A DNA stretch of 34,269 nucleotides from Candidatus Pacebacteria bacterium UBA1364 (GCA_002306345.1 DBRQ01000002.1:69141-103409), one strand, 5' to 3'. Shown: positions 7,711 through 14,392, counted from the stretch's first letter. Notes: a model not told the origin generated them from the sequence alone. Numbers and translations: made by a program.

Positions 7711-7897
7711 ACAAAAATCTGCGGCGAACTATTTTTTGTTGTGCCTCCTGTGGCACAAAGCATCGAACCCAAAAAAGGGCTACCTTCAAAGGGTTTGATG
7801 CTTCGCCGCAGATAATACCGGAGGTAGTCCTTTTGTATGTGGACACCTCCTTATAACAAATTATAAGTTTGCAATTCAGTTGCAAAGAAAGAGGTAT
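7711..7897 (+). ncRNA. Highly structured RNA leader, possible translational switch
   Basis: A 187-nt leader precedes the gene at 7898. Seen directly: P1, a perfect 12-bp helix ATCTGCGGCGAA (7717-7728) with 7802-7813; inside it P2, 7 bp (7739-7745/7752-7758, loop TCCTGT) and P3, 11 bp with one G-U (7760-7770/7791-7801). Then come P4, GGAGGT-GTCC with GGAC-ACCTCC (7820-7830/7841-7850), P5, TTATAA pairs with CAAA loop (7851-7856/7861-7866), and P6, 7 bp (7868-7874/7880-7886). The P3 loop CTACCTTC (7780-7787) can pair with GGAGGTAG (7820-7827), excluding P4. Freed ACCTCCTT (7845-7852) could then pair with the Shine-Dalgarno AAAGAGGT (7888-7895). I recognise no known family. The GC-rich helices stand out in this AT-rich region. 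Confidence 0.6.
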
Positions 7898-8326
7898 ATG
7901 AAAAATAAAAAGAAATTTCTCATAATCGGCTTAATAATCTTCGTAGTCTATGTTGTTGGTGCTATTGGAAGCTCTCTAGATAGTCAAAATGGGGGTTCTG
8001 AAGAAGTTTCTGATCAGATAAGCATCACGCTATCTCTTGAGGATAAACAAAAGGTATTTTATGAAGTTGTTGAAGCAGAAGATAGAGCTCAGAAAGAAGC
8101 TGATTCGCAATATCCAACTGATTCAAAATCTATTAATGAAGAAGGCCTTTATCAAAACAAAGAAAAGCTGGAAGAACGCATTGATAATAATGCAACATTA
8201 TCTTTCGATTTGCAAGAACAATACCGTATGCAAATTTTAGAAAAATATAATCTTACTGAAGAACAATGGAAATCTATTGCTCTAGAAGGAGCTGAAAATG
8301 ATTGGCCTATGCCTAATCTAGAGTAA
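7898..8326 (+). CDS. Small membrane-anchored secreted protein, unknown function
   Basis: 142 residues from the ATG at 7898, chosen over a TTG 18 nt upstream because AAAGAGGT precedes it and the TTG lies inside hairpin P6 of the leader. A basic N-terminus (MKNKKKF) and one hydrophobic helix (about 7-27) form an uncleaved signal anchor, followed by an acidic extracytoplasmic helical domain of about 110 residues. The C-terminus has LTEEQWKSIALEGAENDWP. I do not recognise the family. It is the first of three consecutive membrane or exported proteins carried by the mobile element and the one directly under the structured leader. Confidence 0.7.
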   Translation: MKNKKKFLIIGLIIFVVYVVGAIGSSLDSQNGGSEEVSDQISITLSLEDKQKVFYEVVEAEDRAQKEADSQYPTDSKSINEEGLYQNKEKLEERIDNNATLSFDLQEQYRMQILEKYNLTEEQWKSIALEGAENDWPMPNLE

Positions 8327-8344
8327 ATACTCTATACTAGAGTA
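8319..8344. repeat. Triple TAGAGTA palindromic array
   Basis: TAGAGTA-AA-TACTCTA-TAC-TAGAGTA: the central arm can pair with either flank, giving two mutually exclusive 7-bp hairpins. It overlaps the stop codon of the preceding gene and lies 30 nt before the next start. No T-tract follows, so it is not a standard terminator; it could be an operator, a processing site or a weak attenuator. Confidence 0.5.
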
Positions 8345-8373
8345 CAATAAGTCTTAACAATGAAATATAAATA

Positions 8374-9645
8374 ATGTTTGACAAATCATTTAAAACCATA
8401 AGAAATATCTTTCAGAAAAATAAAAACAATAAAAAATTTTGGGCGTTATTAACCTTTAATATTTTTTGCTATTTTATAGCCTTCCCATTTGGACTATTTG
8501 TTTCAGCAATGTGGTGGTTTTTTAGTACAGATAGAATCAAAAGTAAAACAAAAAAAATTGCTACTTATTCTGTTTTTGGCTTACTCTTCTTGATAACTAG
8601 CTGGGGTGTTTGGGGCTACAGCAAAGATCCTGAACCAAGTCTAAAAATTGAGAATATTGAAGATAATCAAGTTATAAAAGCTGATTCTATCGATTTGAGA
8701 GGCTCATTTGAACCATTTCATTTTAGCGTTTATGTAAATGACAAGAAAATTGATTCAGAAAATGGCAATTTTAGTTATAGTCAGCCTTTAGAAATTGGAG
8801 AAAATAAAATTGAAATCAGAGTTGCTAACTTTAAATCAGTTGAGGAAGAGCTCATAATTATTAGAGAGTTATCAGAAGAAGAAATTGCTCAACAAAAAAA
8901 TAGTGAAACTGAACCTGATAACAAGCAAGAAGAAATTGAAACATCACCTCCAAGTCCAGCAGTTTCAAACACTGCAGATAATGATCTAACAACTATAGAT
9001 AGTGAAAATGCTGAACAAAATGATCAAAACCTTTTCTTAGTAACTCGAATTATCGATGGTGACACGCTAGAAATCGAAGGTGGTGCAAAAGTAAGGCTTA
9101 TTGGTATTGATACTCCTGAATCTGGAGATTGCTATTTTAATGAGGCAAAAAATACACTCTCAAACCTAGTTTTAAACAAAAAGGTAAAACTCGAAAAAGA
9201 TGTTTCTGAAACAGATAGATATCAAAGACTCCTTCGATACATTTATCTTGATACTACATTTGTAAATGACTATCTAGTTAGTGAAGGATTTGCGAATGCA
9301 TCAAGCTACCCTCCAGATATTGCATTTCAAGAACAATTTAGACAATCAGAAAGCCAAGCTAGAAGTCAAAATAAGGGCTTATGGAACTCCTGTTCATCTC
9401 CTACTCCAATTCCAACTGTTAAACCTACAAATACAAGCTCTCAAACCACTACAGAGACATCCACACAAGACACAAGTGGCTGTGTCATTAAAGGCAACAT
9501 CTCCTATAGCACTGGTGAAAAAATTTATCATACTCCTGGACAAAGAGACTATGAAAAAACAGTAATTGATTCTAGCAGTGGCGAGAGATGGTTCTGTTCT
9601 GAATCTGAAGCACAATCGGCTGGTTGGAGAAAAGCAAAACGATAA
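8374..9645 (+). CDS. Membrane-anchored Ig / thermonuclease (SNase) / sunset-domain protein
   Basis: 423 residues. Two TM helices (about 24-50 and 62-82) lead to a beta-rich Ig-like domain (about 88-165), an acidic Pro/Ser linker, an SNase-like nuclease domain (about 222-338), a Thr/Ser linker and a C-terminal sunset-type domain (about 368-423). The nuclease part reads RIIDGDTLEIEGG and VRLIGIDTPES. The three catalytic residues of staphylococcal nuclease appear conserved: R241, E249 and R285 (DRYQRLLRY). The tail has GCVIKGNIS, GEKIYHTPG and GERWFCSESEAQSAGW, typical of the sunset domain. It probably degrades DNA outside the cell, either for nucleotide scavenging or against competing DNA. It sits mid-element between two other exported proteins. 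Confidence 0.88.
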   Translation: MFDKSFKTIRNIFQKNKNNKKFWALLTFNIFCYFIAFPFGLFVSAMWWFFSTDRIKSKTKKIATYSVFGLLFLITSWGVWGYSKDPEPSLKIENIEDNQVIKADSIDLRGSFEPFHFSVYVNDKKIDSENGNFSYSQPLEIGENKIEIRVANFKSVEEELIIIRELSEEEIAQQKNSETEPDNKQEEIETSPPSPAVSNTADNDLTTIDSENAEQNDQNLFLVTRIIDGDTLEIEGGAKVRLIGIDTPESGDCYFNEAKNTLSNLVLNKKVKLEKDVSETDRYQRLLRYIYLDTTFVNDYLVSEGFANASSYPPDIAFQEQFRQSESQARSQNKGLWNSCSSPTPIPTVKPTNTSSQTTTETSTQDTSGCVIKGNISYSTGEKIYHTPGQRDYEKTVIDSSSGERWFCSESEAQSAGWRKAKR

Positions 9646-9673
9646 AATTAATACTATAAACGAAAGGGTTTAT

Positions 9674-10273
9674 ATGAAAAAAGAAATACTAGTTCCAGTT
9701 CTTATATCACTGGTTGTCGGATTAATTGGAGGGTTTTTCATAGGTCAAGAATACACCAAGCAAAAGATTGTCAATTCTATTGAAGAAGCATTTTCTGACA
9801 CAAGTTCTACTGATGGTCAGAAAGCAGAAGACTCTGGAGAAATGGCTCAAGAAGTTAAAAAAATGAATAATATTAGTGTTGCAATAGGAGATACTGTAGA
9901 GCTGGCAACTTTCAAATATGTTGTAAATGATGTTGAAGAAAAAAATCTAATTAAATCAGATTATGGACAACCCCACTTGGCAACTGAAGGCACGAAATTT
10001 GTAATAGTTGATCTAACTGTTACCAATACAACCTCTGAAACATTTGAATACGATGACAATTCCCCTGTCCTTGAAGACAACAATGGAGACTTTTATAAAA
10101 CCTATTCTGACACCATTGGAAATATAGATAACTATATGGATTGGAGAGAATTAAGTCCAAATATTCCAGAAACTGGCGTGATTGTATTCCAAATTCCTGA
10201 ATCAATCGATTCTTATCAATTACTAACTGCCAAAGCAAACAGTAATGATATTTACAGAGTGGAGCTTAAGTAA
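9674..10273 (+). CDS. DUF4352-type secreted/anchored protein
   Basis: 199 residues from the ATG at 9674, preceded by GAAAGGG; a longer upstream frame overlaps the nuclease gene and is not credible. An N-terminal signal anchor (about 5-25, PVLISLVVGLIGGFFIG) is followed by a low-complexity acidic linker and a beta-sandwich (about 70-195). The lines VAIGDTVELATFKYVVNDV, FVIVDLTVTN and PVLEDNNGDFY match the Ig-like DUF4352 fold, common in lipoproteins and phage-encoded surface proteins. Function is unknown; superinfection or surface roles are possible. It follows the SNase gene by 28 nt, probably in the same transcript. Confidence 0.75.
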   Translation: MKKEILVPVLISLVVGLIGGFFIGQEYTKQKIVNSIEEAFSDTSSTDGQKAEDSGEMAQEVKKMNNISVAIGDTVELATFKYVVNDVEEKNLIKSDYGQPHLATEGTKFVIVDLTVTNTTSETFEYDDNSPVLEDNNGDFYKTYSDTIGNIDNYMDWRELSPNIPETGVIVFQIPESIDSYQLLTAKANSNDIYRVELK

Positions 10274-10300
10274 AAAAAGAAAAACACAACTCATTTTCTT

Positions 10301-10306
10301 TATAAT
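10301..10306 (+). promoter_or_regulatory. Candidate -10 box for the HTH gene
   Basis: TATAAT with 6 nt before the ATG at 10313; no Shine-Dalgarno in between. A leaderless transcript is likely. No good -35 is seen. Confidence 0.45.
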
Positions 10307-10312
10307 TAAGAT

Positions 10313-10771
10313 ATGAGTAAAAAAAATAAGCGAGGTCGTCCTAGTGCAATAACTCCAAAAAAGTTGGCATTATTACTACACGCTTTTGATATTGGTGCAA
10401 CTGATGAAGAAGCCTGTATATCGGCACAAATTAGTACTTCTACTTTGTACAACTATCAAGCTGATAACCCTGATTTTTTGGAGGAAAAAGAGGCTCGAAA
10501 ACTCAAGCCCGTTTTATTAGCTAGGGAAATAATCTTTAATGCCCTATCAACTGGTGATGTTGGTATAGCCAAATGGTATCTGGAAAGAAAAAAGAAAAAT
10601 GAATTTGCTTCCTATGTAATAGATAACAGTCAAGAGAACCAAGAAAAAGACAGAATTAAAGAAGATCCCAGAGTATTCTCTACACTTATGGGAGCATCTG
10701 TTCGTTTACTTGAAAATATGGGCTTTGTGGTTACTCACCCAGATATTGAAATACATAAAAATCAAAACTGA
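10313..10771 (+). CDS. HTH DNA-binding protein, terminase small-subunit-like
   Basis: 152 residues. The N-terminus SKKNKRGRPSAITPKKLALL carries an RGRP AT-hook-like core, then a helix-turn-helix (about 27-55) containing GATDEEACISAQISTSTLYNY, the pattern of phage terminase small subunits and phBC6A51-type homeodomain-like proteins. A helical region NALSTGDVGIAKWYLERK follows, also typical of that group. In an element without a large terminase it may act as a regulator or replication or partition factor instead. It begins the replication/recombination module of the element, read in one direction to the recombinase. Confidence 0.65.
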   Translation: MSKKNKRGRPSAITPKKLALLLHAFDIGATDEEACISAQISTSTLYNYQADNPDFLEEKEARKLKPVLLAREIIFNALSTGDVGIAKWYLERKKKNEFASYVIDNSQENQEKDRIKEDPRVFSTLMGASVRLLENMGFVVTHPDIEIHKNQN

Positions 10772-10824
10772 TTAGACTTACTTTCATTGTTAACAACAAT
10801 ACTAATTAAAAGTAAGATTGATAT

Positions 10825-11520
10825 GTGATTACTAATGAATATTTTGAATTTCTAATTTTTTCTGAGCTAGAGCCTGTGAAAAAAGCTATTAAGGGTTTAA
10901 AAGAAGAATTAAGCTTAAGTGGTGACAATACAGTCATTGATAATCCCATTGATGGATTTAATGGCTCTTTTACTGCCAACATCAAAATTGAAGCTCTTTA
11001 CAAATCTCTTGCTAAAAAATATCTAATAAAGCGAATAGAACATAAAAATTTTAGAAATTGTTTCAATGAGCTTTTACTCAAAGGTAAGTTTAGTGAAAAA
11101 CATTTTGGACCGATTAAAATTGACATACAGGTAAATTCGGTTACTAAGCAACCAGAAATAAAAGTTGTTGTTAGTCACCTAACTACACGAAATGACTGGA
11201 TTTTAGCCTGGCAACACATAGAAGATGCAATACTAAAATGGCAAAATACTAATTCTGATGTCGATATAAAAAATCGTCAGAGAGATTTTATTACTCGCCT
11301 TAAAATTTATAAAGCTTACCTTAGAGCAAAAAAACAGTGGAGTGATAAATTTACTTATAATGAATTTCTTCATACTGATGAGGTTATAGAATTAGCATCC
11401 AAACTAACATCTAAAGATATTAATAGTAAAAGCCTTCCCAACATACTAAAAAAATTTGAATATGAATTTTCAAATCAAGTTATTATTTCAGATGAAGAAA
11501 TTTTGATTCCTCTAAAATAG
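10825..11520 (+). CDS. Hypothetical protein of the mobile element
   Basis: 231 residues starting at GTG 10825; the overlapping ATG at 10823 is followed at once by TGA and cannot be used. No family recognised. The N-terminal part (1-120) is mixed alpha/beta with NIKIEALYKSLAKKYLI and KIDIQVNSVTKQPEIKVVV; the C-terminal part (125-231) is charged and helical with NRQRDFITRLKIYKAYLRAKK. No signal peptide or TM helix. Ribosome-binding signals are weak (AGTAAG about 10 nt upstream). The position between two putative DNA-binding proteins suggests a replication or regulatory role, which is inference. Confidence 0.6.
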   Translation: MITNEYFEFLIFSELEPVKKAIKGLKEELSLSGDNTVIDNPIDGFNGSFTANIKIEALYKSLAKKYLIKRIEHKNFRNCFNELLLKGKFSEKHFGPIKIDIQVNSVTKQPEIKVVVSHLTTRNDWILAWQHIEDAILKWQNTNSDVDIKNRQRDFITRLKIYKAYLRAKKQWSDKFTYNEFLHTDEVIELASKLTSKDINSKSLPNILKKFEYEFSNQVIISDEEILIPLK

Positions 11521-11644
11521 CAAAAAAAATTACTCCTTAAATTTTTGCTCATAAAAGTCGATTTTAAATTAGTCTTATAGATGCTATGAAGCATTTATGG
11601 ACTCAATCAGCTAGCTCTTTTCTCTCTTTTGCAAGGGGGGAAAG
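11521..11644 (+). promoter_or_regulatory. Leader of the putative initiator gene, with a copy of the pseudoknot arm
   Basis: This 124-nt gap holds a small hairpin ATGCT-ATGA-AGCAT (11581-11594, sharing one A), then TGGACTCAATCA (11598-11609), then a pyrimidine-rich run and a purine-rich Shine-Dalgarno AAGGGGGG (11633-11640) 4 nt before the ATG. The TGGACTCAATCA segment is the exact reverse complement of 12565-12576 in the recombinase leader and resembles the left arm there (12514-12523). Confidence 0.5.
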
Positions 11645-12304
11645 ATGAAAAATCTCAATCCCTACGCTGGAATCAAACAAATTTCGACAGGATACTATTA
11701 TTCACCTAGAGGTTTTGTCGTTAGAAATTGTTGTGAAAAAAAGCTAAATCCACTAAATTTAGGATACTTACACATTGCAATAACATCCGCAGATTGGGAT
11801 AAAGATCCATATAGATTTGGATTAATTAGACACGACATCAAGACACTGTCTATTATTTTTGGGATTCGCTATCAAACCTTACTTGATAACTTTAACAAGT
11901 TAGTTAAAAAAGGTTACCTAAAAAAAGAAAATGATGTTTTTAGAGTTGTACATTTTAAATTCTTCAAAGAAAGAGGCTTATTTGAGAAACATTATCCCAA
12001 TAATGAAATTAAGGATCGGTTATCCGAAATTTTAGTAAATTCTTCTAAAAAAATAAAGCCTCAATCCGATATTTCGGAATATAACTCGAGCAAAGCATCT
12101 AACTCCTTTAATGTTTCTTTTAAGGTTGGTAATAACCTTTCCAATAAAGATAGTTATCAATATACCCAATCAGAATGGACAAAAATTAGACTAGAAGATC
12201 CTGGCTTGCCCTCTTGGGAAGACAAACTACTCATTGATGAGTCAGTAAGTGAAGCAACTCCAATCAGATCATTTCACCAACAAGTTAAGGAGGCTTTGTA
12301 CTAA
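11645..12304 (+). CDS. Putative winged-helix replication/regulatory protein
   Basis: 219 residues. The first half (about 20-115) looks like a winged helix: RHDIKTLSIIFGIRYQTLLD followed by NFNKLVKKGYLKKENDVFRV. This order, a helix-turn-helix followed by a wing ending in an x-V-x-F strand, is seen in replication initiators and DnaD-like proteins of plasmids and phages. The second half is polar and probably disordered (about 125-190). No ATPase or nuclease motif is seen. Its stop TAA overlaps the ATG of the next gene (TAATG), so the two are translationally coupled. The replication role is a guess based on fold and context. Confidence 0.55.
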   Translation: MKNLNPYAGIKQISTGYYYSPRGFVVRNCCEKKLNPLNLGYLHIAITSADWDKDPYRFGLIRHDIKTLSIIFGIRYQTLLDNFNKLVKKGYLKKENDVFRVVHFKFFKERGLFEKHYPNNEIKDRLSEILVNSSKKIKPQSDISEYNSSKASNSFNVSFKVGNNLSNKDSYQYTQSEWTKIRLEDPGLPSWEDKLLIDESVSEATPIRSFHQQVKEALY

Positions 12305-12498
12305 TGCAACTTAGTAATGAAGCCATCACTAGCTTTCAAGAACTCTACAAAAAGAAATGCGGTATTGAACTAACTTTTGAGGAAGCCAGTACTAAGGCTC
12401 TTGAAGAATTACAAAGATTTGCTTTCATTTATCAACCAATCCCCAGAAAGGAAGTGTCTTTATACAGCAAACTTAAGGGTGTCAAAAACACCAAGTAA
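12304..12498 (+). CDS. Small conserved-looking helical protein next to the recombinase
   Basis: 64 residues. The helix pair ITSFQELYKKKCGIELTFEE followed by ASTKALEELQRFAFIYQPI resembles a short protein family I have seen repeatedly beside recombinases in Patescibacteria elements (pattern F-x2-[IL]YKKK-x-G-x-EL-x3-EA). The function is unknown. Because it is translationally coupled to the winged-helix gene and lies directly upstream of the recombinase leader, a recombination directionality factor is one testable idea; small size and basic C-terminus (KLKGVKNTK) fit but do not prove it. Confidence 0.7.
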   Translation: MQLSNEAITSFQELYKKKCGIELTFEEASTKALEELQRFAFIYQPIPRKEVSLYSKLKGVKNTK

Positions 12499-12513
12499 AT
12501 TATAAAATATCTA

Positions 12514-12587
12514 TGGACTCATTAAACAAAGGATATAGATGCCCTCTTTGGGACAGTCCTTTGTTGATTGAGTCCACCCAGAGAGGG
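12514..12587 (+). promoter_or_regulatory. H-type RNA pseudoknot covering the recombinase Shine-Dalgarno
   Basis: Stem 1 pairs 12514-12533 with 12557-12576 (18 of 20 positions; TGGACTCA with TGAGTCCA at its base). The 23-nt loop contains CCCTCTTTGGG (12542-12552), which pairs over all 11 positions, with one T-G wobble, with CCCAGAGAGGG (12577-12587). Stem 2 starts at the base right after stem 1, so both could stack. The Shine-Dalgarno GAGAGGG (12581-12587), 7 nt before the ATG at 12595, is buried in stem 2. Folding should repress recombinase translation. An alternative is a DNA palindrome bound by a protein. Confidence 0.6.
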
Positions 12588-12594
12588 TTTTTAT

Positions 12595-14322
12595 ATGCAA
12601 AAAGATCTTAACTTAAAAGAATTGAAATGGGCAATTTACTGCCGAAAAAGTAGTGATACAGAAGATAAACAAATTGAGTCACTTCCCGCTCAAGAAAAAG
12701 AGTTAAAACAATTAGCCACACAACTTGGACTCAGAAATATTGTTTTTGTATACCAGGAGTCACAATCAGCCTTTCATCCAGGAAGAGTATTCTTCAATGA
12801 TTTGATGGAGAAAATAAGAGTGGGTGAAGTAAATGCTGTCTTAGTTTGGGGTGCAAATAGAATAGCCCGTAATTCAAAAGATGCAGGCAACTTCATTTAT
12901 GCTATAGATGAGGGAAAAATCAAGGCTATTAAAACCAAAGGTGGAATCTATACCAACACTCCAGAGGATAAGTTTGCCCTGAATATTGAATTCACAGTAT
13001 CAAAAAAATCTTCTGACGATCTCAGCGTTGTTGTTCACAGAGGCAACAAATACAAGTTTTTTGAAAACAAAGAGTGGTCAGGACCAGCAAAACAAGGTTT
13101 TATCAACTATACAGATCCAATCACTAAAAAAAGAGATCTTAAATTAGACAAAGATAGATTTAATCTCATTCAAAAAGCAGGTAAAAAAATTGCTAGTGGT
13201 GAATTTACGCCTTTAGAGGCTCTTGATTGGCTCAATAATGATATGGGATATCGTACTATTAGACAAAGAAAACAAGGGGGCGGACCACTTTCCAAATCAA
13301 CTTTTTACAGGATTATGGGCGATCCTTTCTACTATGGCATTATGGAACATAAAGTTGAGGGAGAAATGCAAAGCGGTAAGCATAAATATAAAATTATGTT
13401 TACTCAAGATGAATGGAACATAATTCAAATTAGACTTGGAAAAAAAAGCAGATCAAAACAAAAACAACACGACTTCCCCTTTAAGGATGTTATGAAATGT
13501 GGTGAATGTGACGGTTTTGTCACTGCTGAAGAAAAATGGCAAATTATTTGTCCAGAATGTAAAACTAAGTTTGCCAAAACCAGAAATCGAGAAAAATGCA
13601 CTAAATGTGACTTAAAAATTGAAAGAATGCGTGATCCAACAATACTTCACTACATTTATTACCACTGCACTAAAAAAGTAAACAAGAGCTGTACTCAAGG
13701 GTACTTAGAGATCGGAGAACTTGAGAAACAAGTTGATAAAGAGCTTCAGAGGTTTGAAATTGACCCCGAATTCAAGGATTGGGCTATCAACCATATCAGT
13801 GAGCTAAATGATCGAAAAGCAGATGAGGATCAACAAGCCACAGAAAGAAATACAACCAACTATGAAAACCTCAAATCAAGACTTAGAAGAATGACCAAAC
13901 ACCGCTTTTCTGAAGCTTATGAAGAATCTACCGCTGAGGAAAAAGAAATCTATGAGGAAGAGCTTGATCTACTTAAAAATCAGATTGAATCTGTTAAGGA
14001 TGCTATGCAAGTCAGCGATCAAGAACAATATGATTGGATTGAGTTATCTCGCAAAACCTTTGAGTTTGCTTGCTATTCTCGTTATTGGTTTCAAAAGGGT
14101 GACCTAAAAACTAGAACTCAAATACTTCAACTACTTGGTCAGAACCTAAAGCTCTACAATAAAGAAGTGTTGGTAGATGAGGATAATCTTTGGTGGTTAG
14201 TTGAAAAAGGCAAAAAAGAAATGGCTAAACTAGATATTCGGTTAGAACCTACGAAAAAAGCGGGTCAATCAGTCTTTAATGAACTGTTTAATCCCGCCAT
14301 TCCCACTTTGTTGCGGAACTAG
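12595..14322 (+). CDS. Large serine recombinase (site-specific integrase) of the element
   Basis: 575 residues from the ATG at 12595 (Shine-Dalgarno GAGAGGG); a TTG 27 nt upstream lies in the pseudoknot. The resolvase domain starts WAIYCRKSSDTEDKQIESLP, holding the catalytic Ser and Gln-x2-S-x3-Q pattern, and continues AVLVWGANRIARNSKDAGNF with the catalytic arginines. A recombinase domain follows (about 165-270), then a zinc ribbon of Cys pairs (KCGECDG, ICPECKT, KCTKCDL, YHCTKK; about 298-370) and a long coiled coil (about 395-480). This layout is typical of phage and ICE integrases that recombine attP with attB. The last codons (LLRN-stop) lie antisense within the initiator tRNA, so the C-terminus is set by the integration site. 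Confidence 0.92.
   Translation: MQKDLNLKELKWAIYCRKSSDTEDKQIESLPAQEKELKQLATQLGLRNIVFVYQESQSAFHPGRVFFNDLMEKIRVGEVNAVLVWGANRIARNSKDAGNFIYAIDEGKIKAIKTKGGIYTNTPEDKFALNIEFTVSKKSSDDLSVVVHRGNKYKFFENKEWSGPAKQGFINYTDPITKKRDLKLDKDRFNLIQKAGKKIASGEFTPLEALDWLNNDMGYRTIRQRKQGGGPLSKSTFYRIMGDPFYYGIMEHKVEGEMQSGKHKYKIMFTQDEWNIIQIRLGKKSRSKQKQHDFPFKDVMKCGECDGFVTAEEKWQIICPECKTKFAKTRNREKCTKCDLKIERMRDPTILHYIYYHCTKKVNKSCTQGYLEIGELEKQVDKELQRFEIDPEFKDWAINHISELNDRKADEDQQATERNTTNYENLKSRLRRMTKHRFSEAYEESTAEEKEIYEEELDLLKNQIESVKDAMQVSDQEQYDWIELSRKTFEFACYSRYWFQKGDLKTRTQILQLLGQNLKLYNKEVLVDEDNLWWLVEKGKKEMAKLDIRLEPTKKAGQSVFNELFNPAIPTLLRN
14307..14317 (+). other. Candidate right attachment site at the initiator tRNA
   Basis: TTTGTTGCGGA, the second copy of the repeat at 6667-6677. 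It overlaps the last seven bases of the tRNA gene and the end of the recombinase gene. TTCCCAC (14300-14306) abuts it on the element side. Confidence 0.7.
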
Positions 14323-14379
14323 GAGTCGAACCTAGTCTGTGGGATTATGAGCCCCACGTGCACCGTACACTATCCCGCG
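14311..14379 (-). tRNA. tRNA-fMet (CAT), initiator type, compact
   Basis: A cloverleaf can be drawn: acceptor CGCGGGA with TTCCGCA, where C1 faces A72, the mismatch that marks bacterial initiator tRNA; T8 A9; D arm GTGT-ACGGT-GCAC; anticodon arm TGGGG-CTCATAA-TCCCA; T arm CTAGG-TTCGACT-CCTAG; discriminator A. CCA is not encoded. It is only 69 nt, because the D loop has 5 nt (keeping GG) and the variable loop 4 nt; the last anticodon-stem pair is G-U rather than the usual G-C. The 3' end is the integration site of the mobile element, and the tRNA sequence is preserved up to A73. Confidence 0.8.
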
Positions 14380-14392
14380 TGTGTAGGCTGGT

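Larger units (their letters stand above)
6667..14317 (+). mobile_element. Integrated element bounded by an 11-bp repeat at the initiator tRNA
   Basis: The boundaries are two copies of TTTGTTGCGGA (6667-6677 and 14307-14317). The right copy overlaps the 3' end of the minus-strand initiator tRNA gene (14311-14379), a classical integration target. Inside lie the recombinase (12595-14322), two DNA-binding-type genes, small unknowns, three membrane or secreted proteins and a DUF5677-like gene, none of them housekeeping. Outside lie conserved chromosomal genes. Circularising the element rebuilds a symmetric attP and a longer recombinase frame. No capsid, terminase large subunit, relaxase or conjugation genes are seen, so it is an integrative plasmid-like element or a satellite rather than a complete phage. 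Size about 7.65 kb. Confidence 0.75.

Noticed and set aside
7706..7850. Integron attC-like site (GCCTAAC followed by a stem)
   Set aside because: No matching GTTAGGC end and no integron integrase; the stem belongs to the leader fold.
7703..7885. Minus-strand open frame of 60 codons in the leader
   Set aside because: It covers the helices of the structured leader exactly and has no ribosome-binding site; the RNA structure explains the sequence better.
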